From Paraburkholderia tropica (GTDB taxonomy: Bacteria > Pseudomonadota > Gammaproteobacteria > Burkholderiales > Burkholderiaceae): a stretch of 64,000 nt of DNA. A program made the position numbers and the translations under genes. Below, piece by piece: positions 17,127-25,771 of this stretch. The stretch covers positions 62,001 through 126,000 of the forward strand of contig NZ_CAJZAR010000068.1 in NCBI RefSeq assembly GCF_914484835.1. The letters run 5' to 3'. Each line of letters starts with the position of its first letter. The first letter of the stretch is position 1. Under the pieces are notes generated by a model that saw only the letters and a list, made by a program, of their open reading frames with translations, was not told the origin of the DNA and ran no database searches.

Positions 17127-17843
17127 ATGAGAAGGACGAGGGAGCAATCGCTCGCGCAGCGTCAGACGCTGCTCGATTGCGCGGAGCAGATCTTCTACAA
17201 GAAGGGATTTGCGGCCGCCACGCTTGAGGAAATCGCCAGCAAGGCAGGCGTGACGCGGGGCGCGATCTACGTGCATTTCCGCAGCAAGGCGGCGATTTTC
17301 GAGGCGCTGTTCGAGCGCCCCGATCTCTCGCTCGCGCCATTCGATCTGCCCGTGCGGCCGGCGTCGGCGCGGCCGATGGCCTGGCTCGCGCAGGAATTGC
17401 GCGCGCGTCTCAAGCGCATGCTGGGCAACCGCTCGGCGCGCCGTCTCTACGGCATCGCGCTCGCGGACGCCGAATCGGTCCGCCGCAACGCGCCGCTCGC
17501 CGCACGCATGCAAAGCGCGGCCACGCACGCCGAAACGACCATCGCCGCCGTACTCGACGACGCCGCGCATCTCGGCGAAATCGACGGGCCGCTCGATGCG
17601 CTCGGGTCCGCGCGTTTCATCTATTCGGCGCTCACGGGATTTTTCTGCCGCCAGCTATCGAGCGGCCAGCCCGCCGCCGACGATCTACTCGTCGCGCGCG
17701 TGGTGGAGACGGTGCTGTGCTGCGTGCAGTTGAGCGTCTCCGATCATGTACATCAACCGGCGGCGATGCGCGAGACACCGGCGCGCGTAACCAGCGCGCC
17801 GACGCCCGCCAGCAGCGCCGATCAACCCGCCTTGCGCGGATAA
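17127..17843 (+). CDS. TetR-family repressor of the efflux operon (AmrR/AcrR-like)
   Basis: A 238-residue TetR protein. The N-terminal HTH covers about residues 10-57 (LLDCAEQIFYKKGFAAATL, then IASKAGVTRGAIYVHFRSK), typical of AcrR/AmrR repressors. The C-terminal ligand domain matches the AcrR_C pattern; the last 30 residues are low complexity. It is divergent from the efflux operon, so repression of the pump is the likely role, relieved by pump substrates. The ATG at 17127 is chosen because the preceding 40 codons of open frame do not resemble the family. The 3' end overlaps the convergent histidine kinase gene by 22 bp. Confidence 0.9.
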   Translation: MRRTREQSLAQRQTLLDCAEQIFYKKGFAAATLEEIASKAGVTRGAIYVHFRSKAAIFEALFERPDLSLAPFDLPVRPASARPMAWLAQELRARLKRMLGNRSARRLYGIALADAESVRRNAPLAARMQSAATHAETTIAAVLDDAAHLGEIDGPLDALGSARFIYSALTGFFCRQLSSGQPAADDLLVARVVETVLCCVQLSVSDHVHQPAAMRETPARVTSAPTPASSADQPALRG

Positions 17844-19129
17844 GGAAAGCTCATCGTCACGGCGAAGCCGCCTTGCGGATCGTTGGCGACCTCCATCGCG
17901 CCGCCGTGATGACGCACGAGACGGCGCACGATCGCAAGACCGAGGCCGCAATGCGCATCGCCGCTGCGGGCCGCGTCGAGACGCACGAACGGACGCTGCA
18001 CGCGATGCAGATCCGCTTCGGGCACGCCCGCGCCGTGATCGCGCACGTGCAGCACGTAACGGCCATCGGCGAGCGCGGTCGAGACTTCCACGGGCGGCTC
18101 GCCATACGTGAGCGCGTTTTCGATCAGGTTCGAAAGGATGCGGTCGAGATCGACGGCGGGCAGCATGAAGCCCTCGCCCGCCTGGAGATCGAGCTTCACG
18201 AGCGCGTCGTCTCCCGCTTCGCCGGATTCGCCCGATTCGCCCGCTTGCGCGCCGTAATCGCGACGGCAATGCTCGTCGACGCTCACGAACACCGAGTCGG
18301 TCACGTTCTCGCGCGCGAAGTCGAGAAACTGCGTGACGATGCGCGACATCGATTCGGTCTCGCGCAAAAACGCGGCGCGGTCGGCGGGCGTGGCGAGCAG
18401 ATCGGCGCGTAGCTGCATGCGCGTGATCGGCGTGCGCAGATCGTGCGCGATGCCCGCGAGCATGATCGAGCGCTCGCGCTCGCTTTCCGCGAGTTCGCTC
18501 ACCATGTCGTTGAAATCGCTGACCAGTTCGCGCACTTCGTGCGGTCCCGCCTGCCTCACGCGATGCACGCCGCGCCCGATGCGATATTCACGCGCCGCGC
18601 GCGCGAGTTCGCGCACGGGCCGCTGCACCTGCCACGCGAAAATCACCGCCGTGACGATCGCGAACACGAGCGTGAGCGCCGAAAAACCCATGAAGCGGCT
18701 GAACGGCGGCATGTAGCCCGGCATCACGATCCAGTATGGCGCGTCGCGCTTGCGCACCCACACGCTGCTGGTTTGCGGCTCGACCACCACGTGACTGCCC
18801 TCGCCCAGACGCGGACGCAAACTCTCTTCGAGCGGACCGTCCGTGTCCGTGCACGGCGCGGGACAGCCGGTCGCGATCGCGTGCTCCGCGCTCACGTAGC
18901 GAATGCCGAGCGTCTGCGCCACGTGATCGGCGAGCACCGGATCGCGCTCGCGCACCTGCGCCGCCACGACGAGATTGTTGAGCGAGCGCTGTGCGTCGAT
19001 CTTCGCGCGCTCCTTGTCGATCAGCAGCAGCGCCATGACATGCACCATGATCACGAGCCCGACGATCATCAGCGAAAGCCGGCCGAACAGCGTGTCAAGC
19101 GGGCGGAAGGGATGCATCATCGGCGTCAT
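17822..19129 (-). CDS. Sensor histidine kinase (EnvZ/RisS-like)
   Basis: A 435-residue membrane kinase. TM1 spans about 14-36 and TM2 147-168, enclosing a small periplasmic sensor of about 110 residues with a C-x-x-x-C pair (GCPAPC, 89-93). A HAMP domain follows (about 168-221), then the H-box with H229 (GIAHDLRTPITRM), the N-box (NLIENALTYGE), and G-boxes (DHGAGVPEADL and GLGLAIVRRL). It overlaps the response-regulator gene upstream by 35 bp, so the pair is co-translated. The organisation resembles OmpR/EnvZ and RisA/RisS osmotic or acid-responsive systems; the actual signal is unknown. Confidence 0.92.
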   Translation of the reverse strand: MTPMMHPFRPLDTLFGRLSLMIVGLVIMVHVMALLLIDKERAKIDAQRSLNNLVVAAQVRERDPVLADHVAQTLGIRYVSAEHAIATGCPAPCTDTDGPLEESLRPRLGEGSHVVVEPQTSSVWVRKRDAPYWIVMPGYMPPFSRFMGFSALTLVFAIVTAVIFAWQVQRPVRELARAAREYRIGRGVHRVRQAGPHEVRELVSDFNDMVSELAESERERSIMLAGIAHDLRTPITRMQLRADLLATPADRAAFLRETESMSRIVTQFLDFARENVTDSVFVSVDEHCRRDYGAQAGESGESGEAGDDALVKLDLQAGEGFMLPAVDLDRILSNLIENALTYGEPPVEVSTALADGRYVLHVRDHGAGVPEADLHRVQRPFVRLDAARSGDAHCGLGLAIVRRLVRHHGGAMEVANDPQGGFAVTMSFPYPRKAG

Positions 19130-19835
19130 CGTCGGGAACGAACATGTAGCCCACGCCGCGCATCGTCTGCAGACGGCGCGGGTTGGATGGATCGACTTCG
19201 ATCAGGCGGCGCAGCCGCCACACCGGCACGTCGATGCCGCGCTCGGTCACGGCCGCGCCCGGCCCGTGCAGCAGGTCGAGCAGCTTCGCGCGCGAAAGCG
19301 TTTCCATCGGATGCTGGGCGAAGATTTCGAGCATCGCGTACTCGCTGCCGGTGAGCTTGACCGGCTCGCCGTCACGCAGCAGCGTGCGCGTCGCGAAGTT
19401 CAGTTCGAACGGCCCGAAGCGGCACGGCGCGCGGCGCTCGGGCGCGCCGCGATCCGGTTCGCCCTGGCGGCGCAGCACGGCGCGAATGCGCGCGAGCAGT
19501 TCCTGCGGCATGAACGGCTTGCCGAGATAGTCGTCGGCGCCGAGTTCGAGGCCGACCACGCGGTCGGCGCCATCGGCGCGCGCGGTGAGCATGATGACCG
19601 GAATGCGGTCGCCGCTCGCGCGCAATTGTTTGAGCGCCGTGAGGCCGTCGACGCCCGGCATCATCACGTCGAGCACGATGACCGAGGGACGCTCGCGTTC
19701 GAGGCGGCGTTCGATCTGCGTGGCGTCGTGCAGCACCGAAAACGCGATGTTGCGCTGCTGGAAGAATTCGCGCAGGAGGTCACGCAGCGATTCGTCGTCG
19801 TCGACGAGGAGAACCTGGAACTCAGGATCGGACAT
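19095..19835 (-). CDS. OmpR-family response regulator
   Basis: A 246-residue regulator. The receiver domain has the acidic pocket VDDDES (11-16) and phosphoacceptor D56 (VIVLDVMMPG); the C-terminal winged helix (about 140-235) ends with TMRGVGYMFVPDD. It forms a two-component system with the overlapping kinase gene. Targets are unknown; classical targets of this subgroup are outer-membrane and stress genes, but nothing in the window specifically indicates them. Confidence 0.94.
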   Translation of the reverse strand: MSDPEFQVLLVDDDESLRDLLREFFQQRNIAFSVLHDATQIERRLERERPSVIVLDVMMPGVDGLTALKQLRASGDRIPVIMLTARADGADRVVGLELGADDYLGKPFMPQELLARIRAVLRRQGEPDRGAPERRAPCRFGPFELNFATRTLLRDGEPVKLTGSEYAMLEIFAQHPMETLSRAKLLDLLHGPGAAVTERGIDVPVWRLRRLIEVDPSNPRRLQTMRGVGYMFVPDDDADDASLPPA

Positions 19836-20152
19836 CGTGGACGCCTCCGGGGAAAGGGCAACGACGGTCGGCGGGAGGATGGCGCTGGATCACGGAAAAT
19901 CTTTGTCAATCAGGGTGTTGCGGCTCGCAGGGCGAGACATGGCGAGTCGGGGCGGCACGGGGTCGAAGCGGATCGACCGGCGCGCGCTGGGGCTATTGTG
20001 CCTGTGTTGGCGGGGATGTGGCGGCGAGGGATGCTGCGGAGAATGAATGCGGGGCGGACTGCGTGAGTCGCAATGGCAGATTCGCAACAGCCTCTGCCTG
20101 GCGCATAACCAGGCAAAGGCCGCGCGCATTTCACGATCTAACGATCTAACGA
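19836..20152. other. Intergenic region after lipoprotein gene, with hairpin
   Basis: A 317-bp gap. It contains the promoter region of the response-regulator operon and, near its right end, a 12-bp-stem hairpin (20090-20120) and a triple 8-bp repeat. No convincing gene is seen. Confidence 0.55.
20090..20120 (-). terminator. Possible terminator hairpin downstream of lipoprotein gene
   Basis: Arms 20090-20101 and 20109-20120 pair over 12 bp with one C-A mismatch and a 7-base loop (cgcataa). It lies about 33 bp beyond the stop of the minus-strand lipoprotein gene. On that strand the stem is followed by only a short, T-poor run, so termination strength is uncertain. Confidence 0.45.
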
Positions 20153-20156
20153 TCAG
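20133..20156. repeat. Three tandem 8-bp repeats at the lipoprotein stop codon
   Basis: Units acgatcta, acgatcta and acgatcag are contiguous; the third overlaps the TGA stop of the minus-strand lipoprotein gene (20153-20155). An 8-bp unit is not a codon multiple, so expansion would occur in the untranslated region. Confidence 0.7.
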
Positions 20157-20647
20157 CGCAATTTAATACAAGTCAGCCCTTTCTGGCGCGGGCTGACCTT
20201 TCGCAGTTTCACGGGCGTGGCCGGATGGCCGTCGTTATCGACTTCGATCGCGGCCATGATGCACTGGTAGTCGTTCACATGCCCTAACGCGCTGAGCCAC
20301 GAGCGGTTCGGATCGCTGGGCGCGCGCCCTTCCTGCGCGACCATTAGATAATGCGTGCCTTGGCGCGGCGTGAATTTCGCCTGCATCATGCAGCCGTCGC
20401 CCTCGTAGGAGATGACCAGCGGCTTGTCCGGTACGATTTTCACCGGCGCGGCGTCCGAATTGCCATCGACGAGCGTTTTGCCCGCATAGCAATCCTTTTC
20501 GTTAAAGGAAAGCAGATAAACCCCGGCGCCGCTCACGCGTAAATCTGCCGATGGCTCCGAGTCTTTCGGGAAAGGATACGGCTTGCCGAGCGTGGTGCAG
20601 CCCGCCAGGAGCGCACCCAGGCAGGCGATAATGATGGTCGACTTCAC
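20153..20647 (-). CDS. Hypothetical lipoprotein
   Basis: A 164-residue predicted lipoprotein not recognised as a known family. It starts with GTG and has a short signal with lipobox LLAGC (C17). The mature part has a beta-rich look (LRVSGAGVYLLSFNEKDCYAG) and four further cysteines that could form two disulfides in the periplasm. It is adjacent to another orphan exported protein on the same strand (46 bp gap), so the two may be expressed together. Composition is slightly less GC-rich than that of neighbours. Confidence 0.75.
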   Translation of the reverse strand: MKSTIIIACLGALLAGCTTLGKPYPFPKDSEPSADLRVSGAGVYLLSFNEKDCYAGKTLVDGNSDAAPVKIVPDKPLVISYEGDGCMMQAKFTPRQGTHYLMVAQEGRAPSDPNRSWLSALGHVNDYQCIMAAIEVDNDGHPATPVKLRKVSPRQKGLTCIKLR

Positions 20648-20692
20648 GGTGTATTTTCTTCTAATGTCGTTACGCGAATGGCGAGGCGCGCT

Positions 20693-21118
20693 TCATTCGA
20701 AGCTGAAACGCAGATCCTTGACGATCGGCTCGTTGCCCCATTTGAACGAACACATGCGCGCGACTTCGACGCCCACCGTGCCCGAGCCGGAACTCGACGG
20801 CTGCTTTTCGCTGACCGGCACGCATCCGCCTGCGATGGTCACCGTCGGCGTGCCCTGCTTCGAGAGCGGGAATTCAATGCCGGCGTCTTCGGGAATCGTG
20901 TGCGTGAGCGAGACGTTTTCGATGTAATCGTCCGGCGCGGTGAGGATCAGCGCCTTGTCGACCACGAGCGAGTAATAGTCGTGCTGGAACGGCACTTCAG
21001 TGATGCACACCGTTGCGGTGTGTTGCCCGAGCGTTTGCGATTCGCAGCGCGGAGCCGGTGCAGCAGCCAATGCTGATACTGCGCCGAACAACAGGGGAAG
21101 CGTAACGAGTGATTTCAT
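20693..21118 (-). CDS. Hypothetical exported protein
   Basis: A 141-residue protein with a cleavable signal (MKSLVTLPLLFGAVSALA, then AAPAPRC). The mature part is predicted beta-rich and has four cysteines (RCESQ, VCITEV, GGCVPV, MCSFKW), consistent with disulfide bonding in the periplasm. I do not recognise a family. It is upstream of the orphan lipoprotein gene and downstream of an AT-rich 162-bp gap that presumably holds the promoter. Confidence 0.72.
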   Translation of the reverse strand: MKSLVTLPLLFGAVSALAAAPAPRCESQTLGQHTATVCITEVPFQHDYYSLVVDKALILTAPDDYIENVSLTHTIPEDAGIEFPLSKQGTPTVTIAGGCVPVSEKQPSSSGSGTVGVEVARMCSFKWGNEPIVKDLRFSFE

Positions 21119-21280
21119 TCAAGTCGAATATCGTGGATATTGTGTCCGTTATTTCGACCGTTTCAATGAAATCTTGAGTCATTTATTACGCCGTGCTTTT
21201 ATTCATGTTTAAAAAGAAATACACCATTGCGCCATTTATTCGATAAAACAACCCGATAGCGCATGGCAAAAGCCGCTCAA

Positions 21281-22168
21281 TCAACCGGCGCTCAGTAATT
21301 CGGCGAATTTATCCGCGAGCGCGGGACGCGAACGATGCGGCCAGATCGCGCTGAGTTCGAAAAACGGCAGCACGTCGCCTTCGCGGACCTCGCACACGCG
21401 CACGCCCGCGAACTGAATTGCCTTGACCGACTGCGGCAGCAGCGAAGCCCCGCATCCCGCCGCCACGCAGGCGAGCACGGTGAGCGAGCGATTCGCGTCC
21501 TGCACGATATTGGCCTCGCACCCGAACGTGCGAAACGCGCTGAGAATGCCCGCGCGCACCACCGGCAATTGGCCGTGCGGAAACCACACGAGCCCCATGC
21601 GCGCGAGTTCCGCGAGGCCGATCTTGCCGTCCTCGCCAAGCGGATGCGACACGGGTACGACCGCCTGCAGGCGCTCACGCACGATCAGCTTTTCGCGCAT
21701 GCGTCCACGCACGGCAACCGGCGTATGCAGCAGCCCGATATCGATCTCGCCCGACTCCAGCGCGCTCGCCTGCTCCGCGTTGCTCATCTCGCGCAGCGTC
21801 AGTTCGACATTGGGCACGGCCGCGCGCAAGGCCGCGATCGCCTTGGGCATCACCTCGAACAGCGCCGCCGAGGCAAAGCCGATGGCGAGCCGCCCGCCGC
21901 GTTGCGCACCGATATCACGCGCCCGCTTCTCCGCCGCCTCGATGCGCGCAACGCTCAGACGAATGTCCTCGACCACCGCCTCGCCCGCCGCCGTGAGCGC
22001 CGCGCCCCGGCGCGTGCGCGCCAGCAGTTTCACGCCCAGATCCTGCTCCAGCCGCGTGACGGCCTGGCTGAGCGCGGGCTGCGCCATGCCGAGCTGGGCG
22101 GCCGCGCCGGTGACGCTGCCCGCGTCGACGATAGCCAGAAAATACTTAAGCGTGCGGATCGATTCCAT
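21281..22168 (-). CDS. LysR-family regulator of the adjacent MFS/hydrolase genes
   Basis: A 295-residue LysR protein close in pattern to CynR/NAC-type regulators. The HTH is at residues 16-55 (GSVTGAAAQLGMAQPALSQA), followed by LEQDLGVKLLARTRRG; the effector domain starts near GGRLAIGFASAA. It is divergent from the MFS transporter and lactonase-like hydrolase genes, which are its likely targets. A candidate binding site lies in the 149-bp gap. Confidence 0.92.
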   Translation of the reverse strand: MESIRTLKYFLAIVDAGSVTGAAAQLGMAQPALSQAVTRLEQDLGVKLLARTRRGAALTAAGEAVVEDIRLSVARIEAAEKRARDIGAQRGGRLAIGFASAALFEVMPKAIAALRAAVPNVELTLREMSNAEQASALESGEIDIGLLHTPVAVRGRMREKLIVRERLQAVVPVSHPLGEDGKIGLAELARMGLVWFPHGQLPVVRAGILSAFRTFGCEANIVQDANRSLTVLACVAAGCGASLLPQSVKAIQFAGVRVCEVREGDVLPFFELSAIWPHRSRPALADKFAELLSAG

Positions 22169-22175
22169 CGACGGT

Positions 22176-22216
22176 TTTCCATATCGCGATGCTATGAAAG
22201 AACAACATTTCCATAG
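22176..22216. promoter_or_regulatory. Candidate LysR binding region upstream of MFS gene
   Basis: TTTCCATA occurs twice in direct orientation (22176-22183 and 22208-22215), 32 bp apart. Within this span CTATG (22192-22196) and CATAG (22212-22216) form an inverted repeat with 15 bp between. The position between divergent lysR and target genes suits a LysR recognition site. Confidence 0.45.
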
Positions 22217-22317
22217 TATGCACGTGATCCACGCTTTTCTAGAATGGCGTCCAATTATTCAACAGCGAACCAACAGCGGCTGCCCGGCCAACGGCGCGGC
22301 ACGCACAGGAGACGACC

Positions 22318-23610
22318 ATGCGCTGGTACCGCGACATCACGCCCATCGAAAAACGCACCTTATGGAGCTGCTTTGGCGGCTGGGCGCTCGACGCCGTCGA
22401 CACGCAGGTTTTCTCCCTCGTCATTCCGTCGCTGCTCGCGACCTGGGGCATCAGCAAGGGCCAGGCGGGTCTGATCGGCGGCGCCACGCTCGTCGCGGGC
22501 GCGCTCGGCGGCCTGCTCGCGGGCATTCTGTCCGACCGCGTCGGCCGCGTGCGCGCCTTGCAGATCACCGTCATCTGGTTCTCGCTGTTCACCTTCCTGA
22601 GCGCATTCGCGCAGAGCTTCGACCAGTTGCTGGTGCTGAAGGCGCTGCAAGGCATCGGCTTCGGCGGCGAATGGACGGCGGGCGCGGTCCTGCTCAGCGA
22701 AACCATGAACCCCAAACATCGCGGCAAGGCGATGGGCATCGTGCAAAGCGCGTGGGGCTTCGGCTGGGGCGCCGCCGTGCTGCTCTACATGGCGGTGTTT
22801 TCGTTCGTCTCGCCGCAATGGGCGTGGCGCGTGCTGTTCGCCATCGGCCTTGTGCCCGCGCTGCTCGTGCTTTACATGCGCCGCAACGTGGTCGAGCCGC
22901 CGCGCGAAGCGCAGCCCGCGCGTGACGTACATGGCGATCAAACCGGGCGCGGCGTGTTCCGCATCGCCGCCGGCATCTTCGATCCCGCCGTGATCCGCAC
23001 CACGCTCGTTGGCGGCCTGATCGGGCTGGGCGCGCACGGCGGCTATCACGCCATCACCACGTGGCTGCCGACCTACCTCAAGACCGAGCGCCATCTTTCG
23101 GTGCTGGGCACGGGCGGTTATCTCGCGGTGGTGATCGTCGCGTTCATCGTGGGCTGCTTCGTGAGCGCGTGGTTGCAGGATCGCATCGGACGGCGCTGGA
23201 ACGTGATTTTCTTCGCGGTCTGCTGTGCGGTGATGGTGAACATCTACACGTTCCTGCCGATCGGCGACACCACCATGCTGATCCTGAGCTTCCCGCTCGG
23301 CCTCTTCTCCGCCGGCATTCCGGCGACGCTCGGCGCACTGTTCAACGAGCTTTATCCGCAAGGCGTGCGCGGTACGGGCGTGGGCTTTTGCTACAACTTC
23401 GGGCGCATCGTCTCGGCGGGCTTTCCGGTGCTGATCGGCCATATGAGCGCGTCGATGTCGCTGGGCGCGGCGCTCGGCATCGACGCGGGCGTGGCCTATG
23501 GTCTCGTCGTGGTCGCGGCGCTGATGCTGCCCAACACGCGCCGCCAGCGCAGCGCAACGGCCGCACAAGACGCCACGCATGGCGAGACGGCGATGGCCTC
23601 GCGGCACTGA
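22318..23610 (+). CDS. MFS transporter, aromatic-acid/metabolite:H+ symporter type
   Basis: A 430-residue transporter with 12 predicted helices. The MFS motif GILSDRVGRVRAL follows TM2, and LQDRIGRR occurs in the repeat between TM8 and TM9. The sequence pattern (GGWALDAVDTQVFSLVIPSL, GIGFGGEWTAGAVLL) is that of AAHS/MHS symporters that import aromatic or organic acids. AGGAG lies 6 bp before the ATG. It is followed after 65 bp by a lactonase-like hydrolase, so the pair probably imports and processes an organic acid under the divergent LysR. Confidence 0.9.
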   Translation: MRWYRDITPIEKRTLWSCFGGWALDAVDTQVFSLVIPSLLATWGISKGQAGLIGGATLVAGALGGLLAGILSDRVGRVRALQITVIWFSLFTFLSAFAQSFDQLLVLKALQGIGFGGEWTAGAVLLSETMNPKHRGKAMGIVQSAWGFGWGAAVLLYMAVFSFVSPQWAWRVLFAIGLVPALLVLYMRRNVVEPPREAQPARDVHGDQTGRGVFRIAAGIFDPAVIRTTLVGGLIGLGAHGGYHAITTWLPTYLKTERHLSVLGTGGYLAVVIVAFIVGCFVSAWLQDRIGRRWNVIFFAVCCAVMVNIYTFLPIGDTTMLILSFPLGLFSAGIPATLGALFNELYPQGVRGTGVGFCYNFGRIVSAGFPVLIGHMSASMSLGAALGIDAGVAYGLVVVAALMLPNTRRQRSATAAQDATHGETAMASRH

Positions 23611-23675
23611 GCGCATCCGAGATGCCGCTGAGCGCAGCTCGCACATCGTCAACCGACTCACAGGGATTCCCCACG

Positions 23676-24605
23676 ATGGACCTCTCCTTGCCCGGCACCC
23701 CGGCCGATCCGTTCGACGGTCTTTCCCCGGCGTCTTCCGACTGGCTCGCGGACACCCGCGCGCCCATCACGGGCATCGACTCGCACGCGCACATCTTCGT
23801 GCGAGGACTGCCGCTCGCGGCGCAGCGCCGTCACGCGCCCGACTACGATGCCACGCTCGATCAGTACATCGAACGACTTTCCGCGCACGGCATGTCGCAA
23901 GGCGTGCTGGTGCAGCCGAGCTTTCTGGGCTTCGACAATACGTTTCTGGCGAGCGTCTGCGCGCGCTATCCGCAGCGCTTTCGCGGCGTGGCCGTGGTCG
24001 CGCCCGAGATTTCCGATGCCGAACTCGCGGCGCTGAACGCCGCGCATATCGTCGGCGCGCGCCTGAATCTGATTGGCCTGCCGCTGCCCGACTTTAGCGA
24101 GCGCCGCTGGCAGGCGCTGCTGGCGCGGCTCAATGCGCTGCGCTGGCATGTGGAAGTGCAGGCGAATGCCGCCGATCTGCCGGTCGTGCTCGATGCGCTG
24201 CTCGCACAAGGCTGCACGGTCGTCGTCGATCATTTCGGGCGGCCCGATGCGCAACTCGGCGCGCGCGACGCGGGCTTTCGCGATCTGCTGTCGCACGCGG
24301 CGAGCGGCAAGGTGTGGGTGAAACTCTCGGCGGCCTATCGCAGCGCGCAAGAGACGGACGGCACGGAAAACGCCAACGCCCTCGCCGACGCGCTGCTCGC
24401 CGCGTATGGCCCGCAGCGGCTCGTCTGGGGCAGCGACTGGCCGCATACGCAGCATCGTCATCGGATCGATTACGACGGCGCAGTCAACGCACTGCATGCG
24501 TGGGTCCGCGACGACGCCGCGAGACAAACGATCCTCACGACGTCGGCGGCCGAACTGTTCCGCTTCGAGGTTCAGACCGCCAGCGCGGCATCGAGCGTCG
24601 GATAG
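23676..24605 (+). CDS. Amidohydrolase-2 family, 2-pyrone-4,6-dicarboxylate lactonase-like
   Basis: A 309-residue TIM-barrel hydrolase. ITGIDSHAHIF supplies the first metal-binding histidines, VVDHFGRPD is the PDC-lactonase-type motif, and VWGSDWPHTQ carries the catalytic aspartate. Relatives hydrolyse lactones of ring-cleavage products; the exact substrate is not provable. The start is the ATG at 23676, where similarity begins; the frame is open far upstream inside the MFS gene. The last 34 bp overlap the convergent ene-reductase gene. Function is presumably linked to the upstream transporter. Confidence 0.85.
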   Translation: MDLSLPGTPADPFDGLSPASSDWLADTRAPITGIDSHAHIFVRGLPLAAQRRHAPDYDATLDQYIERLSAHGMSQGVLVQPSFLGFDNTFLASVCARYPQRFRGVAVVAPEISDAELAALNAAHIVGARLNLIGLPLPDFSERRWQALLARLNALRWHVEVQANAADLPVVLDALLAQGCTVVVDHFGRPDAQLGARDAGFRDLLSHAASGKVWVKLSAAYRSAQETDGTENANALADALLAAYGPQRLVWGSDWPHTQHRHRIDYDGAVNALHAWVRDDAARQTILTTSAAELFRFEVQTASAASSVG

Positions 24606-25645
24606 TCGGTATAGAACTGCGCGGTGCCGCCAAAGAAGCCTTCGCGGCGCGGCGCGTTCATCGGCGCATTCGTCTTGATGCGCTCGACGAAATCGGGATT
24701 CGCCAGCACCATCGCGCCATACGATTCCAGATCGGCCACGCCCGACGCGACATCGTCGCCCACCTGATCGCGCGGACGCCCCGCGCGGTTCAGCATCAGC
24801 GTGCCATTCCAGCGCGCGCGAATCTCGGCCAGCAGCGGCTCGTCGCCCTGATGCGCGAGATGCAGATACGCCAGCCCGAGTTTGTCGAGTTCGCTCACCA
24901 GGTAGCGGTGCAGCGCCGGACCTTCCGCGCCCTCGTCGATGCCCCACAGCGACATGCCCGGCGACAAACGAATCGCGGTGCGGTCCGCGCCGATCTCCTT
25001 CGCGATGGCCGTCGCCACCTCGATCGCAAAGCGCGCGCGATTCTCGATCGGGCCGCCGTATTCGTCGGTGCGCTGATTGGCGCTCGGCGCGAAGAACTGC
25101 TGCACGAGATAGGCATTCGCACCGTGAATCTCGACGCCATCCGCGCCCGCTTCGATCGCGCGGCGCGCCGCCTGCGCGAAGTCGTCGACCGTGCGGCGGA
25201 CTTCGTCGGTCGAGAGCGCGCGCGGCACCGGAATGTCCTGCATGCCCTTCGCGGTGAACATGCCCGAGCCCGGCGCGATCGCCGACGGCGCGACACCGGC
25301 GCGATGATGCGGCGTGTTATCGGGATGCGACATACGCCCCGCATGCATCAGCTGAATGAACAGGCGGCCGCCCTGCGCATGCACGGCGTCCGCGACCGGC
25401 TTCCAGCCCGCCACGTGCGCGTCGGTGTAGATGCCCGGCGTGCTCATATAGCCCTGACCATCGGCGGACGGCTGCGTGCCCTCCGTGACGATCAGGCCCA
25501 CGCTCGCGCGCTGCGCATAGTAAGTCGCGGCGAGTTCGCCGGGCGTGCCGTCGAACTGGGCGCGCGAGCGCGTCATCGGCGCCATGACCAGGCGGTTGCG
25601 CAGCGCATGACGGCCGACGCGGACGGAATCGAACAATGTATTCAC
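24572..25645 (-). CDS. Old Yellow Enzyme-type ene-reductase (NemA-like)
   Basis: A 357-residue FMN oxidoreductase of the alkene/N-ethylmaleimide reductase group. It opens with LFDSVRVGRHALRNRLVMAPMTRSR, has the substrate pair H-x-x-N in VEIHGANAYLVQQF, and FAPSANQRTDEYGG in the barrel. It reduces activated C=C bonds or nitro groups using NAD(P)H. The start is GTG at 25645 with GAGGAG 6 bp upstream. It is divergent from the LysR gene at 25772, a common arrangement for electrophile-responsive ene-reductases. Confidence 0.94.
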   Translation of the reverse strand: MNTLFDSVRVGRHALRNRLVMAPMTRSRAQFDGTPGELAATYYAQRASVGLIVTEGTQPSADGQGYMSTPGIYTDAHVAGWKPVADAVHAQGGRLFIQLMHAGRMSHPDNTPHHRAGVAPSAIAPGSGMFTAKGMQDIPVPRALSTDEVRRTVDDFAQAARRAIEAGADGVEIHGANAYLVQQFFAPSANQRTDEYGGPIENRARFAIEVATAIAKEIGADRTAIRLSPGMSLWGIDEGAEGPALHRYLVSELDKLGLAYLHLAHQGDEPLLAEIRARWNGTLMLNRAGRPRDQVGDDVASGVADLESYGAMVLANPDFVERIKTNAPMNAPRREGFFGGTAQFYTDYPTLDAALAV

Positions 25646-25771
25646 GGCGAACTCCTCGAATGGGTTGAACGCAGGCGATATCGGCCTGCGATGGAGCCAT
25701 GATCGTCTGCTTCATGAGGAAGATAAAGACGGGTAATCGGATATCATTGATCCACTGATGGAGCAATGACG

